A stretch of DNA of 64,000 bases from Streptomyces paludis (GTDB lineage Bacteria; Actinomycetota; Actinomycetes; Streptomycetales; Streptomycetaceae): contig NZ_CP031194.1 in NCBI RefSeq assembly GCF_003344965.1, forward strand, positions 6,882,001 to 6,946,000. Direction: 5' to 3'. The position numbers were made by a program, and so were the translations under genes. Below the pieces are notes generated by a model. That model was not told the DNA's origin. It did no database searches and saw only the letters and a list, made by a program, of their open reading frames with translations. Below, in pieces: positions 17,913 to 26,446 of this stretch (position 1 is the first letter of the stretch; every line of letters begins with the position of its first letter).

Positions 17913-18295
17913 CCGGCCCTCCCGGTCTGCCCGCCCCTCGGGAGCGCCGGCAGCCCGAGACGGATGTCACCGACCCCGGCCGGCTGTACGTGATCACCGG
18001 CGGTCCGGACGGCGCCGAGCGCGCGTCCCTCGATCTGGTCACCATGATCATGGCGCGTGACGATCCGTCACCGACGGTCCAGCCGGAACGCGCCGCCATC
18101 CTCCGGCTCTGCCGGGCGCCCCTCTCCGTGGCCGAGCTGTCCGCCTATCTCGGCCTCCCGTTCAGCGTGGTGACCGCGCTGCTGACCGAACTCCTGGCGG
18201 CCGAACTGGTCGAATCCCGCGAGCCCGTCGTACGCGCCTCGCTCCCCGACCGGTCCCTTCTCGAAGCGGTGATGCATGGACTTCAGAGACTCTGA
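17909..18295 (+). CDS. cvnC: Conservon CvnC: DUF742 protein
   Basis: 128 aa DUF742 protein, third gene of the conservon, with the typical VTDPGRLYVITGG entry and a winged-helix-like region (CRAPLSVAELSAYLGLPFSV). DUF742 partners CvnB and CvnD in membrane-associated complexes studied in Streptomyces. It overlaps cvnB by 4 bp and cvnD by 20 bp. Confidence 0.92.
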   Translation: MTGPPGLPAPRERRQPETDVTDPGRLYVITGGPDGAERASLDLVTMIMARDDPSPTVQPERAAILRLCRAPLSVAELSAYLGLPFSVVTALLTELLAAELVESREPVVRASLPDRSLLEAVMHGLQRL

Positions 18296-18890
18296 CACGA
18301 TCACCGGCCCCAGGAGCGAAGACGTCCTGCCCGACACGGCCACCTCCGCGGTGAAGATCGTGATCGTGGGCGGCTTCGGGGTCGGCAAGACGACCATGGT
18401 GGGCTCGGTCAGCGAGATCCGGCCGCTCACCACCGAGGAGACCATGACCCAGGCCGGAGTGGGGGTCGACGACAACTCCGGCGTCGAGACCAAGACCGCC
18501 ACCACCGTCGCCATGGACTTCGGCCGCATCAGCATCAGCGAGCGGCTGGTCCTCTATCTCTTCGGCACCCCCGGCCAGGAACGTTTCTGGTTCCTCTGGA
18601 ACGGCCTCTTCGAGGGCGCGCTGGGCGCCGTCGTCCTCGTCGACACCCGCCGCCTCGAAGTCAGCTTCGATGTGATCGGACGGCTGGAGGAGCGCGGCGT
18701 CCCCTTCGTCGTCGCCGTCAACACCTTCCCGGACGCGCCGCACCACCCCGTCGAGGCGCTGCGGCGGGCCCTCGACCTGCCGGACGAGGTACCGATGATC
18801 GACTGCGACGCCCGGCTGCGCGAGTCGAGCCGCGACACCCTGCTCACGCTGATGCGCTATCTGCACGCACTGGCCGTACCGGCGGGCTGA
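18276..18890 (+). CDS. cvnD: Conservon CvnD: small Ras-like GTPase
   Basis: 204 aa GTPase of the MglA/Rup type. G1 is GGFGVGKTT; G3 is LFGTPGQERF, with G in place of the usual D before TPG, as commonly seen in this family; G4 is VAVNTF. It is expected to switch under CvnA-C. The start lies inside cvnC (20-bp overlap). The P450 gene follows after 58 bp. Confidence 0.92.
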   Translation: MDFRDSDTITGPRSEDVLPDTATSAVKIVIVGGFGVGKTTMVGSVSEIRPLTTEETMTQAGVGVDDNSGVETKTATTVAMDFGRISISERLVLYLFGTPGQERFWFLWNGLFEGALGAVVLVDTRRLEVSFDVIGRLEERGVPFVVAVNTFPDAPHHPVEALRRALDLPDEVPMIDCDARLRESSRDTLLTLMRYLHALAVPAG

Positions 18891-18948
18891 TCCGCCGCCG
18901 TGAGCCCCCACCACCCCCATCCCTTCCGGCCTGATCCCTGGAGCGACC

Positions 18949-20535
18949 GTGACCACCCCCTTCTCCCCCCGGCCCGGGTCGGACGACCGCCCGGTGCCGC
19001 CCCCCGGCTGCCCGGCCCACGGCCTGAGCCCGTACGACATAGACAGCCTGAGCGGTATGCCCGGGCCCCGGCGGCTCTACGGGCCCGAGGCCGAACGCGA
19101 TCCGATGGGCCTGTACGAGAAACTGCGCGCCGAGCACGGGCCCGTGGCCCCCGTACTGCTCCAGGGCGACGTACCGGCCTGGCTGGTGCTCGGCCACAGC
19201 GAGAACCTGCACATGACGCGTACGCCGTCGCAGTTCTCCCGCGACTCCCGGCGCTGGCGCGCGCTCCACGACGGCAGCGCGCCCCCGGACCACCCCCTGG
19301 CACCCGTCTTCACCTGGCAGCCGATCTGTGTGTTCGCCGACGGCGCCGACCACGAGCGGCTGCGCGGCGCGGTCACCGACTCGATCGCCCGGATCGACCA
19401 CCGGGGCGTCCGGCGCTACATCAACCGCTACAGCAACCGGCTGGTCAACGACTTCTGCCAGGACGGCCGCGCCGATCTGGTCAGCAGCTTCGCCGAGCAC
19501 CTGCCGATGATGGTGATGGCGCAGATCCTCGGCATGCCCGAGGAGTACAGCGAACGGCTCGTCCAGGCCGCCCGCGACATGATCAAGGGCACCGAGACCG
19601 CCAACGAGTCCAACGCCTATGTGATGGCCGCCCTGATGCGGCTGGTCAAGCGGCGCCGCATCGTCCCCGAGGAGGACTTCGCGACCTGGCTCGTGGAGCA
19701 CCCGGCCGGGCTCACCGACGACGAGGTCGGCCAGCATCTGCGGCTCGTGCTCATCGCGGCGTACGAGACGACCGCCAACCTCATCGCGAACGTACTGCGC
19801 ATGGTGCTCACCGACCCCCGCTTCCGGGCCCAGTTGAGCGGCGGCCACATGACCCTGCCGGACGCGGTCGAGCAGACACTGTGGGACGAGCCGCCGTTCA
19901 CCACGATCTTCGGCCGGTGGGCGGTCGGTGACACCGAACTCGGCGGCCAGCGCATCAAGGCGGGCGACGCGCTGATCGTCGGGATCGCCGCGGCCAACGT
20001 GGACCCGGTCGTACGGCCCGATCTCCGCGCCCACATGCAGGGCAACCGGGCCCATCTCGCCTTCAGCGGCGGCCCGCACGAGTGCCCGGGGCAGGACATC
20101 GGCCGCGCCATCGCGGACACCGGGATCGACGCGCTGCTGATGCGGCTGCCGGATCTCCAGCTCGCCGTCGAGGAGAGCGAACTGCGCTACTCCGGCGCCC
20201 TGATGTCGCACCAGCTGACCGAACTGCCGGTGACCTTCGCGCCCCGGCCCCCGCAGGACGTCGCCGGCCCGCCGAGCGCGACGGCCGCCGCGCCGCGACC
20301 GCAGTGGCAGGTGGAGTCGCCCCGGCCCGGCTCGGCACCGATCGTGCCGCAGGAGGCGTACGCGACCCCGGCCTTCGCCGCCGCCTCCGCTCCTGGCACC
20401 GCTGCCGCGCCCGGACCCGCTCCCGATCCCGCCACCGAACCGGCGCCGGTCGCGAGCCCGGTCCCGGCGCAGCGCACCGGCAGCGCGCCGCAGCGCGCCT
20501 GGGCGGCGGTGGCCCGCTGGTGGAACGGTAGTTGA
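18949..20535 (+). CDS. cvnE: Conservon-linked cytochrome P450 (CYP157-like, no ExxR)
   Basis: 528 aa. Heme ligand C379 lies in FSGGPHECPG; the C-helix motif is H135xxxR139 and the I-helix is AAYETT (270-275). The K-helix ExxR motif is missing: the aligned stretch reads EQTLW (308-312), with Q309 and W312 at the E and R positions. Loss of ExxR with a similar EQxLW sequence is described for Streptomyces CYP157 P450s, which occur in conservons. A Pro/Ala-rich tail of nearly 100 residues (about 433-528) extends beyond the P450 fold. It is convergent with, and 7 bp from, a terpene synthase, a possible source of its substrate. Confidence 0.88.
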   Translation: MTTPFSPRPGSDDRPVPPPGCPAHGLSPYDIDSLSGMPGPRRLYGPEAERDPMGLYEKLRAEHGPVAPVLLQGDVPAWLVLGHSENLHMTRTPSQFSRDSRRWRALHDGSAPPDHPLAPVFTWQPICVFADGADHERLRGAVTDSIARIDHRGVRRYINRYSNRLVNDFCQDGRADLVSSFAEHLPMMVMAQILGMPEEYSERLVQAARDMIKGTETANESNAYVMAALMRLVKRRRIVPEEDFATWLVEHPAGLTDDEVGQHLRLVLIAAYETTANLIANVLRMVLTDPRFRAQLSGGHMTLPDAVEQTLWDEPPFTTIFGRWAVGDTELGGQRIKAGDALIVGIAAANVDPVVRPDLRAHMQGNRAHLAFSGGPHECPGQDIGRAIADTGIDALLMRLPDLQLAVEESELRYSGALMSHQLTELPVTFAPRPPQDVAGPPSATAAAPRPQWQVESPRPGSAPIVPQEAYATPAFAAASAPGTAAAPGPAPDPATEPAPVASPVPAQRTGSAPQRAWAAVARWWNGS

Positions 20536-20542
20536 CGTACCG

Positions 20543-21622
20543 TCAGTCACTGTCCAGCTGGTCCCACCACCACGCGATCGTGGGGATCGGCAGCGGCTCC
20601 AGACTGTTGTCGGCCGGCTGCGGCTTCCACCATCCGCCGGGGGCCGCCCGCGGTCCCGACTCGACGGCGTAACGGGGGCACGACGACGCCCAGTCGAGAT
20701 GGCCGCGGACGAACTGGGCCAGTCCGTGCACATATTGGCGCAGGTCCTTGCCGGCTTCGTCGAGGACCTGCGCGGCCAGCCGCTCGAACAGCACCATGAC
20801 CCGGTCCCGCATGGTGACGACCCGCACCAGCGCCCGCCGGGGCTCGCAGTCCTGCTCCTGGCAGACGACATCGATCAGATTGAGGTTGTCGTCGGCGCGC
20901 TCCAGCTCCTTGTTGCGCGAGTACAGGTCGTTGTCCCAGCTGACCAGGGTCCAGGTGATCTCCGTGAGGGCCCGTACCCGGGCGTCCTGAAGGTCCCGGT
21001 CCGGGACCGAGAAGCCGCCGACGATCTCGATCATCGCGGTGGAGGGCGCCATCCCGATGGAGCGCATCCACAGGGCGACGTAGTCGTCCAGCGAGGGCAG
21101 ATCGGGACGGCCGCGCCAGGACGCCTCCCACACCAGCCCGGAGGTGTAGACGCGCATCGCCTCCGTCATCCGCCGCAGCTGCCGCGGCGAGGCGAACGCT
21201 TCCAGCTCCACCCGGAGCCGGCGCAGCGCCGCCGTGTGCGGCGAGTCCCCGGCGGACCCCGCCTCGGGCGCCTCCACGGCGCGCATGATGCGCGAGGTCT
21301 CCTGCGCGAGCCGCTCCGCCGTGGCCCCGGCCTCGTCGCACACGCCGTCGTCGAGGGAGAACAGCACGGCGTGGAGTTTCGCCATCAGGGTGAGCGGCTC
21401 GAACCTCCCGTACGGCATGGTCGCGGCCGTCAGACCGCCGAAGTCGCACACGGCGAGCCGTTTGACCTGGCGCTCGTCCGTATCCAGCCGCCGGCGCAGC
21501 ATCCACGCGACGGTCCGCTCGTTCAGCGCGTCGGCGGCGGGGTGGCGCGCGGGCGGGACGGGGCAGTAGAACGGCACGGCCGGGAGCTGTCGGACCAGGC
21601 GCTGTTCCGAGACACGGGACAT
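20543..21622 (-). CDS. Class I terpene synthase
   Basis: 359 aa, typical length for bacterial sesqui/diterpene cyclases. The aspartate-rich motif is DDGVCDE (91-97). The NSE triad is complete: N231, D232, S235, K238, E239 in NDLYSRNKE. An RY pair at 317-318 fits the C-terminal diphosphate-sensing motif. These residues predict an active Mg-dependent cyclase acting on a prenyl diphosphate; the product cannot be told. AGGAGG lies 7 bp before ATG 21622; an upstream in-frame start lacks a site. It is convergent with the P450, though on separate transcripts. Confidence 0.9.
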   Translation of the reverse strand: MSRVSEQRLVRQLPAVPFYCPVPPARHPAADALNERTVAWMLRRRLDTDERQVKRLAVCDFGGLTAATMPYGRFEPLTLMAKLHAVLFSLDDGVCDEAGATAERLAQETSRIMRAVEAPEAGSAGDSPHTAALRRLRVELEAFASPRQLRRMTEAMRVYTSGLVWEASWRGRPDLPSLDDYVALWMRSIGMAPSTAMIEIVGGFSVPDRDLQDARVRALTEITWTLVSWDNDLYSRNKELERADDNLNLIDVVCQEQDCEPRRALVRVVTMRDRVMVLFERLAAQVLDEAGKDLRQYVHGLAQFVRGHLDWASSCPRYAVESGPRAAPGGWWKPQPADNSLEPLPIPTIAWWWDQLDSD

Positions 21623-21663
21623 GATCGGCCTCCTGATGCGAATGGGGCGATGCCGTCGGGTGG

Positions 21664-21691
21664 AGCGTATATGGCCATCTCGAATCGTCAA
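21664..21691 (-). promoter_or_regulatory. Promoter candidate for terpene synthase
   Basis: On the minus strand, -35 TTGACG (21691-21686) and -10 TACGCT (21669-21664) with a 16-bp spacer, about 40 bp upstream of the start. A palindrome ATCGT-CAACA-ACGAT (21684-21698) overlaps the -35 and could be an operator. Confidence 0.5.
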
Positions 21692-21698
21692 CAACGAT

Positions 21699-21981
21699 GC
21701 AACTGGGCACACGCTGGCCGAAATTGACTGATTGTGAGCTATCCCGATCATCGCCGGATGGAGATGCCCCGCACCGCGCCTGTCCGGGGCCGCCCCGGCG
21801 CGGCGGGGCGCCGCGATCGCCTGCGCGGGGGCGCGTTTTCGTCACGGCTCGTATATGACGCGAGCCGTTGGCCGGGAAGGGCCGGATCGGTGGGGGTACG
21901 CCGGTCGGAGGACGGCGCGGTGGGCGGCGGGCGTAGGCGGTCCGCCGGATCGCCGCGCAGTGCTCCCAACGTGTGCCCCGC
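21699..21981. other. Intergenic region without a recognised gene
   Basis: Spacer between the terpene synthase promoter and the end of the TetR gene. Short open frames are present on both strands but lack start sites and family resemblance. No clear hairpin terminator is seen. Confidence 0.4.
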
Positions 21982-22542
21982 TCACCTCAGGGGGCTGAAC
22001 CCCTCCATGGCCAGGCCGAGCAGGCGGTGCGCCTCGGCGGCGGGGTCCGGATGGTGTTCCGTGGCCAGGGCGATGCCGGTGATCAGGGTGAGCAGGTCGG
22101 CGGCCGTGACGCCCGGTGCCACCGCGCCGGCCCGCGCGGCGTTCCGCAGCAGTGGTTCGGCCGCCTCGGTCATCTTCGTCGAGCAGGCGTTCACATGGTC
22201 CTGGTCGTCCGTCCCGTCCTGGACCAGCGCGCCGGCCAGGCCCCGCGCGGAGGCGGCGTACGTGGTGAGGGCCCCCAGCCAGTCGAGCAGCGCGGCCCGT
22301 GCGTCGGCCGCCGCGGCCAGCTCCTCGGCGCGGGCGCGCAGGGCCTCGATCCGCTCGCTGAACACCGCGTCCAGCAGCGCGCGCCGGCCCGGGAAGTGCC
22401 GGCGTACGGTCGCCGATCCGACCCCCGCGGTGCGGGCGATCTGTTCCAGGGAGGCGTCGGCGCCGTGCGCGGCGACCTCGGCCTCGGCCACGGCGAGGAT
22501 CCGCGCGTAGTTGCGCCGGGCGTCCGCGCGCTGGACGGTCAT
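21982..22542 (-). CDS. TetR/AcrR-family regulator
   Basis: 186 aa. The N-terminal TetR HTH (about 10-55: ILAVAEAEVAAHGADASLEQ, then GVGSATVRRHFPGRRALL) is followed by an all-helical ligand-binding domain. It is divergent from an NmrA-like reductase gene with 119 bp between starts, the usual arrangement for a repressor and its target. Confidence 0.88.
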   Translation of the reverse strand: MTVQRADARRNYARILAVAEAEVAAHGADASLEQIARTAGVGSATVRRHFPGRRALLDAVFSERIEALRARAEELAAAADARAALLDWLGALTTYAASARGLAGALVQDGTDDQDHVNACSTKMTEAAEPLLRNAARAGAVAPGVTAADLLTLITGIALATEHHPDPAAEAHRLLGLAMEGFSPLR

Positions 22543-22563
22543 GGCGTTCTCTCCCGGGCTTGC

Positions 22564-22604
22564 TAAGTGGTGGGGCCCTCCGTATCGTACCGGAAGGTAA
22601 GTGG
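22564..22604. promoter_or_regulatory. Candidate TetR operator (direct repeat)
   Basis: TAAGTGG occurs at 22564-22570 and 22598-22604 in the divergent TetR/NmrA region. The spacing (34 bp) is about three helical turns. It is a weak candidate, since a TetR site would normally be palindromic. Confidence 0.3.
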
Positions 22605-22661
22605 CGGACCCCGCCGTTTAGCCGTGTGTCATCAGTCGTGTGTCATCACCGGAGGAATGCC

Positions 22662-23591
22662 ATGCCTACAGCCATGACCACCGAGTCCGCGCCCGTCCTG
22701 GTCGCCGGGGCCACCGGTCGGCAGGGCGGCGCCGTCGCACGTGCCCTGCTCGCCAGGGGCGTTCCCGTACGGGCCCTGGTCCGTGACCCCGCGACCGCCC
22801 GCGCGAAGGCCGTCGAAGTGCTGGGCGCCGAGCTGGTCACCGGCGACCTCGACGACCGCGACTCCGTGACCCGGGCCGCCGACGGGGCCCGCGCCGTCTT
22901 CTCCGTACAGATGCCGGACATGAACGGACGTCTCTTCGAGGGCGAGTTGGCCCAGGCCGTCCATCTGATCGAGGGGGCGAGGGCCGCCGGGGTGCCGCAG
23001 TTCGTGCACACCTCCGTCTCCGGCGCCGGGCAGCACACCGGGAGCCCCGGCTGGGCCGAGGGCCGCTGGGCCGCGCTGGAGCCCTACTACGCCACCAAGA
23101 CCGGGATCCAGGACCGGGTGCGGGAGGCCGGCTTCCCGCACTGGACGCTGCTCAAGCCGTGCTTCTTCATGGAGAACTTCCTGCCGTCCGAGGAATTCCT
23201 CTTCCCCCGGGGCATCGAGGGCGGTCTGGTGAGCGTCCTGAAGCCCGGCACCCGGGTGTCCCTCGTCGCGGTCGACGACATCGGCTCGGCGGCCGCCGCG
23301 GCCGTCGCCGAGCCCGAGCGCTTCGACCGGGTCGCACTCGAACTGGCCAGTGACTACCTGACGATGACCGACATCGCGGCGGTCCTCTCGCGCAGTACGG
23401 GAACGGTCCTTGCCGCACCCGACATGACCCTGGAGGAAGCCGCCGCCGCCGGGATGCCGGCCATGGGCGCGAGCCACGATTTCCTGAACGAGGCCGGTCA
23501 GCCGGCCCGCCCGGAGTACGCGCGGGCCCTCGGCATCCCGCTCACCGGCTTCGCGGAATGGGCGACCGCGCACCTGCGGGCCGCGGTCTGA
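22662..23591 (+). CDS. NmrA/HSCARG-like NAD(P)-binding protein
   Basis: 309 aa Rossmann-fold protein with GATGRQGG as nucleotide-binding motif, then VRDPATARAKAVE; atypical SDR of the NmrA group, often redox sensors or NAD(P)H-dependent reductases. GGAGGA at 22651-22656 fixes the ATG at 22662. It is divergent from the TetR gene, which probably represses it. The usual SDR YxxxK survives as YYATKTG, so catalysis is possible. Confidence 0.82.
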   Translation: MPTAMTTESAPVLVAGATGRQGGAVARALLARGVPVRALVRDPATARAKAVEVLGAELVTGDLDDRDSVTRAADGARAVFSVQMPDMNGRLFEGELAQAVHLIEGARAAGVPQFVHTSVSGAGQHTGSPGWAEGRWAALEPYYATKTGIQDRVREAGFPHWTLLKPCFFMENFLPSEEFLFPRGIEGGLVSVLKPGTRVSLVAVDDIGSAAAAAVAEPERFDRVALELASDYLTMTDIAAVLSRSTGTVLAAPDMTLEEAAAAGMPAMGASHDFLNEAGQPARPEYARALGIPLTGFAEWATAHLRAAV

Positions 23592-23622
23592 CACCCTCCG
23601 CCCGGACGGCGGACCGCAGGCC

Positions 23623-24222
23623 CTAGGAGGGCGTCGCCGTCCGGCGGATCAGCGCGGGGAGGATCGACGCCTGGATGAAGCGTGTGAGGTATGCCTCGTC
23701 GGCGGGGAGGCCCTCCAGCATGGGACGGGCGCGGATGACGCCCGACAGCTGGACCGAGACGAATTCCGCGGCGGGGTTGTCCGCCGCGATCTCGCCGCGT
23801 TCCACCGCCCGCCGGACCATGGCGTTGATCGCCGCGATCTCCGGTTCGATGAGGGCTTCGCGCAGGGCCCGCAGCAGCTCCGGGTTCTGGAGGACCGCGT
23901 GGCCGAGCGCGTGGGTCAGGGAGGTGTCGCGCGCCGAGAAGAGCGCCGCCGAGCGGGCCACGGCGCGCAGGTCGCCCTCCAGGGTGCCGGTGTCGATGTC
24001 GGCGAGCCGGACGCAGCGCGTGCCGCGCAGGGCCGCGGCGACGAGCCGCTGCTTGGTGCCCCACTGCCGGTAGAGCGTGGACTTTCCGCAGCGTGAGCGG
24101 GCGGCGACGCCCTCCATGGTCAGGGCCTCGTAGCCGTCCTCGCGGAGGAGGTCGAGGGCGGCCTCGTAGAACTCCTGCTCCCGCTCCGGCGTGATCTTGG
24201 AGCGGCGTGGCTGCGTCGTCAT
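23623..24222 (-). CDS. TetR/AcrR-family regulator
   Basis: 199 aa. HTH at about 10-57 (EREQEFYEAALDLLREDGYE, then SRCGKSTLYRQWGTKQRLV), with a C-terminal domain of the kind seen in many actinobacterial TetR proteins (RFIQASILPALIRR at the end). ATG 24222 is preceded by GGGAGAG. The large palindrome at 24261-24310, between it and the divergent PAP2 gene, is the probable operator. Confidence 0.88.
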   Translation of the reverse strand: MTTQPRRSKITPEREQEFYEAALDLLREDGYEALTMEGVAARSRCGKSTLYRQWGTKQRLVAAALRGTRCVRLADIDTGTLEGDLRAVARSAALFSARDTSLTHALGHAVLQNPELLRALREALIEPEIAAINAMVRRAVERGEIAADNPAAEFVSVQLSGVIRARPMLEGLPADEAYLTRFIQASILPALIRRTATPS

Positions 24223-24242
24223 CGTCTCTCCCGTCCTCGCGG

Positions 24243-24310
24243 ATCGATACGACCGTGTACCGATACGCCAGTGTACCGATACGATCGCGTATCGGTACAC
24301 TGGCGTATCG
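24243..24310. promoter_or_regulatory. Large palindromic operator with extra half sites
   Basis: A perfect 23-bp inverted repeat: arm 24261-24283 pairs with 24288-24310 around ATCG. Each arm contains GTGTACCGATACG. A further GTGTACCGATACG-type half site (24255-24267) and CGATACG at 24245-24251 extend the pattern leftward. The region lies between the TetR and PAP2 starts, so it should control both promoters, perhaps binding several dimers cooperatively. Confidence 0.8.
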
Positions 24311-24390
24311 ATAGGGCGCGGTCCAGGGCGCGTCGCCGTACCACCACGTCGTTCAACCACGGCGTGTCGTCCATGCAAAGGGGTCGGGTG

Positions 24391-25236
24391 GTGACCACCA
24401 ACGCCCGCGCTGGGACCGCCGAACGGAAGCAGGAACCTTCCGCCCGACCGCCCCTCGTACGTGAACTGCTGCTCGTCGTCGGCCTCTTTCTCGTCTACAA
24501 GCTCGGCCGGCAGGCCGCCACCGGCCACACCGCCGAGGCGTTCCGCAACGCGGACCGGGTCTGGGACTGGGAGCGGGCGCTCCGTCTGCCGGGGGAGGGC
24601 GGCGTCCAGGCGCTGCTGCTGCACGACAGCACCCTCGTCCACCTGGCGAACACCTACTACGCGACCGTGCACTTTCCGGCGACGGTGCTCTTCCTGGGCT
24701 GGCTCTACTGGCGCCGGCCCGCCCACTACCTCTGGTCGCGCCGGGTCCTCGCCGCCCTGACCGGCGCCGCGCTCGCCCTGCATCTGCTGATGCCGCTCGC
24801 CCCGCCGCGGCTGCTCGCCCGGACCGGGCTGGTGGACACCGGGCGGGTGTACGGGCCGACGGTGTACGGCGCGTCCCCCGCGCACGACACCCTGGCCAAC
24901 CAGTTCGCGGCGATGCCCTCGCTCCATGTCGGCTGGGCCCTGATGGTCGCGGTCGGCCTCATCGCCGCCACCCGGACGCGGTGGCGGTGGCTCTGGCTGC
25001 TGCACCCGCTGGTGACGCTGTTCGTGGTCGTGGGCACCGCCAACCACTACTGGCTCGACGCCGTCGTGGCCGTCGCGATGCTGGGGGTCGCGCTGGCGTT
25101 CCTCCGCGCGCCGGGGCGGCCCGGGGCCGTCCGGGGCCGGGCCCGGTCCCTGGTCGTACGGTCCGGGGGCGGCGTCCGGGAGCCCGCCGCCGGGCCCGCC
25201 GCCGTACCCGTGGCCACGTCGGGAGCCGCGCGATGA
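24391..25236 (+). CDS. PAP2-superfamily membrane phosphatase
   Basis: 281 aa integral membrane protein of the PAP2/inositolphosphotransferase type, with about six hydrophobic segments. Motifs: PSLHVGWAL (His in phosphatase motif 2) and a C-terminal NHYWLDAVVAV (motif 3 H with D four residues on). An upstream KLGRQAA region is the candidate motif 1. AAGGGG at 24378-24383 supports GTG 24391 over the in-frame ATG 24373. The stop overlaps the DMT gene (ATGA). Likely lipid-phosphate or polyprenyl-phosphate substrate. Repressed, I infer, by the divergent TetR. Confidence 0.83.
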   Translation: MTTNARAGTAERKQEPSARPPLVRELLLVVGLFLVYKLGRQAATGHTAEAFRNADRVWDWERALRLPGEGGVQALLLHDSTLVHLANTYYATVHFPATVLFLGWLYWRRPAHYLWSRRVLAALTGAALALHLLMPLAPPRLLARTGLVDTGRVYGPTVYGASPAHDTLANQFAAMPSLHVGWALMVAVGLIAATRTRWRWLWLLHPLVTLFVVVGTANHYWLDAVVAVAMLGVALAFLRAPGRPGAVRGRARSLVVRSGGGVREPAAGPAAVPVATSGAAR

Positions 25237-26375
25237 GCGGCGCGACGGCCCTCGCGATCGCCCTGTCGCTCGTCTCGGCGTTCGCGTACGCCTCGGCGGC
25301 CGTGGCGCAGGAGCGGCTCGCCGCCCGTACCGTCCCCGGCACCCCGCTGTTCACCCTGCTCGGCCGGGGCGCCTGGTGGGGGGCGGTCGGGCTGAACGCG
25401 ACGGGCGCGCTGCTGCATGTCGTGGCGCTGACGTACGGGCCGCTCACGGTCGTCCAGCCGCTGGGCGCGCTCACCCTGGTCGCGGCCGTGCCGCTGGGCG
25501 CGCACCGGGTCGGCCGGCGGGTCGGCCGGGGCGAGTGGCGCGGTACGGCGTACACACTGGCCGGGCTCGCGATCATCCTGCTGACCGCCGCCGGCTCGGA
25601 CCCCGCCGCGACGCTCGGTCTGCCACAGGCCCTCGGCGTGGCGGGCGTGGCGCTGGCCCTGGTCGCGCTGCTGAGCCGGCCGGGCGCCCGGCCGGGACTG
25701 CGCCACGCGGCGGCCTCCGGGCTGATCTCGGGCGTCGCCTCCGCCCTCACCCAGACCGTGACGGTCGCCGCGACGGCCCGCGACGTGGACGCGCTGCCGT
25801 GGTGGCAGGTCGGCGCGGTGGCGCTGGTGGTCGCGGCCTTCGCGGCCGGTGGGCTGCTGCTCTCGCAGACGGCCTACCGGGGCGGTCTGGGGGCGCCGCT
25901 CGCGGTCCTCACCCTCGCCAACCCGGTCGCCGCCTCCCTGATCGGCCTCACCCTCCTCGGCGAGCGGCTCCAGGGCGGCGCGGTGGGCGTGGTGGCGGCG
26001 CTGTCGGGCGCGGTGGTGGCGGCGCGCGGTGTGGTGCTGCTCACGCGGGCGACGGTCGTGGTGCCCGTACCGGCGCCGCCCGCCGTGCCGCGGGAGGTGC
26101 TCGTACCCGAGCCGGTGGCCGTACGGGTGCCCGCGCAGCCGGCCCGGCGCGGCGGTCTCGTCCGGCAGCGCTCCCGGCGCTGGGGCGCGGCGGCGGTGCC
26201 GGTGGCGGTGGCGCCCGGGGTGGTGCCCGCGCTGGGCCAGCTCGTCGCCGAGCGGGAGCTGACCGTACGCGGCGGACGGCCCTCGCCGGTCCGGGCGCTC
26301 CGGGCCCGCCGGGAGCGCCGGCGGCACTCGCGGCTGGGCCGGGCGCGCGGAAGCAAGGACTGCACGTATCAGTAG
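25233..26375 (+). CDS. DMT-superfamily (EamA-like) transporter
   Basis: 380 aa membrane protein with eight to ten hydrophobic segments in about residues 1-275, matching DMT permeases. Repeated signature: YGPLTVVQPLGALTLVAAVP in the first half and LTLANPVAASLIGLTLLGE in the second. The last 100 residues are basic and hydrophilic, presumably cytoplasmic. The ATG overlaps the PAP2 stop, so both are co-translated. The final codons (KDCTYQ) lie in the first unit of a 30-bp tandem repeat, suggesting a recently altered C-terminus. Confidence 0.78.
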   Translation: MSGATALAIALSLVSAFAYASAAVAQERLAARTVPGTPLFTLLGRGAWWGAVGLNATGALLHVVALTYGPLTVVQPLGALTLVAAVPLGAHRVGRRVGRGEWRGTAYTLAGLAIILLTAAGSDPAATLGLPQALGVAGVALALVALLSRPGARPGLRHAAASGLISGVASALTQTVTVAATARDVDALPWWQVGAVALVVAAFAAGGLLLSQTAYRGGLGAPLAVLTLANPVAASLIGLTLLGERLQGGAVGVVAALSGAVVAARGVVLLTRATVVVPVPAPPAVPREVLVPEPVAVRVPAQPARRGGLVRQRSRRWGAAAVPVAVAPGVVPALGQLVAERELTVRGGRPSPVRALRARRERRRHSRLGRARGSKDCTYQ

Positions 26376-26446
26376 AGCCCCGATCAGGACCGCACGTATC
26401 GGTAGAGCCCCGCTCAGGACCGCGCGTATCAGCAGCGCTCTGGTCA
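26357..26446. repeat. 30-bp tandem repeat, three copies
   Basis: Units at 26357-26386, 26387-26416 and 26417-26446; copies 1 and 2 are nearly identical, copy 3 more diverged. The array spans the stop of the DMT gene and reaches the stop of the convergent DeoR gene, filling the whole intergenic space. Confidence 0.85.

Noticed and set aside
18844..20871. Long minus-strand frame across the P450 gene
   Set aside because: Antisense to a gene with a full heme-binding motif; its only real coding content would conflict with the terpene synthase frame.
22564..22604. Riboswitch in the TetR/NmrA spacer
   Set aside because: No extended conserved secondary structure; only a 7-bp direct repeat, listed as a weak operator.
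26357..26446. Attachment site or insertion-sequence ends
   Set aside because: Direct 30-bp units in tandem, no integrase or transposase, no tRNA.
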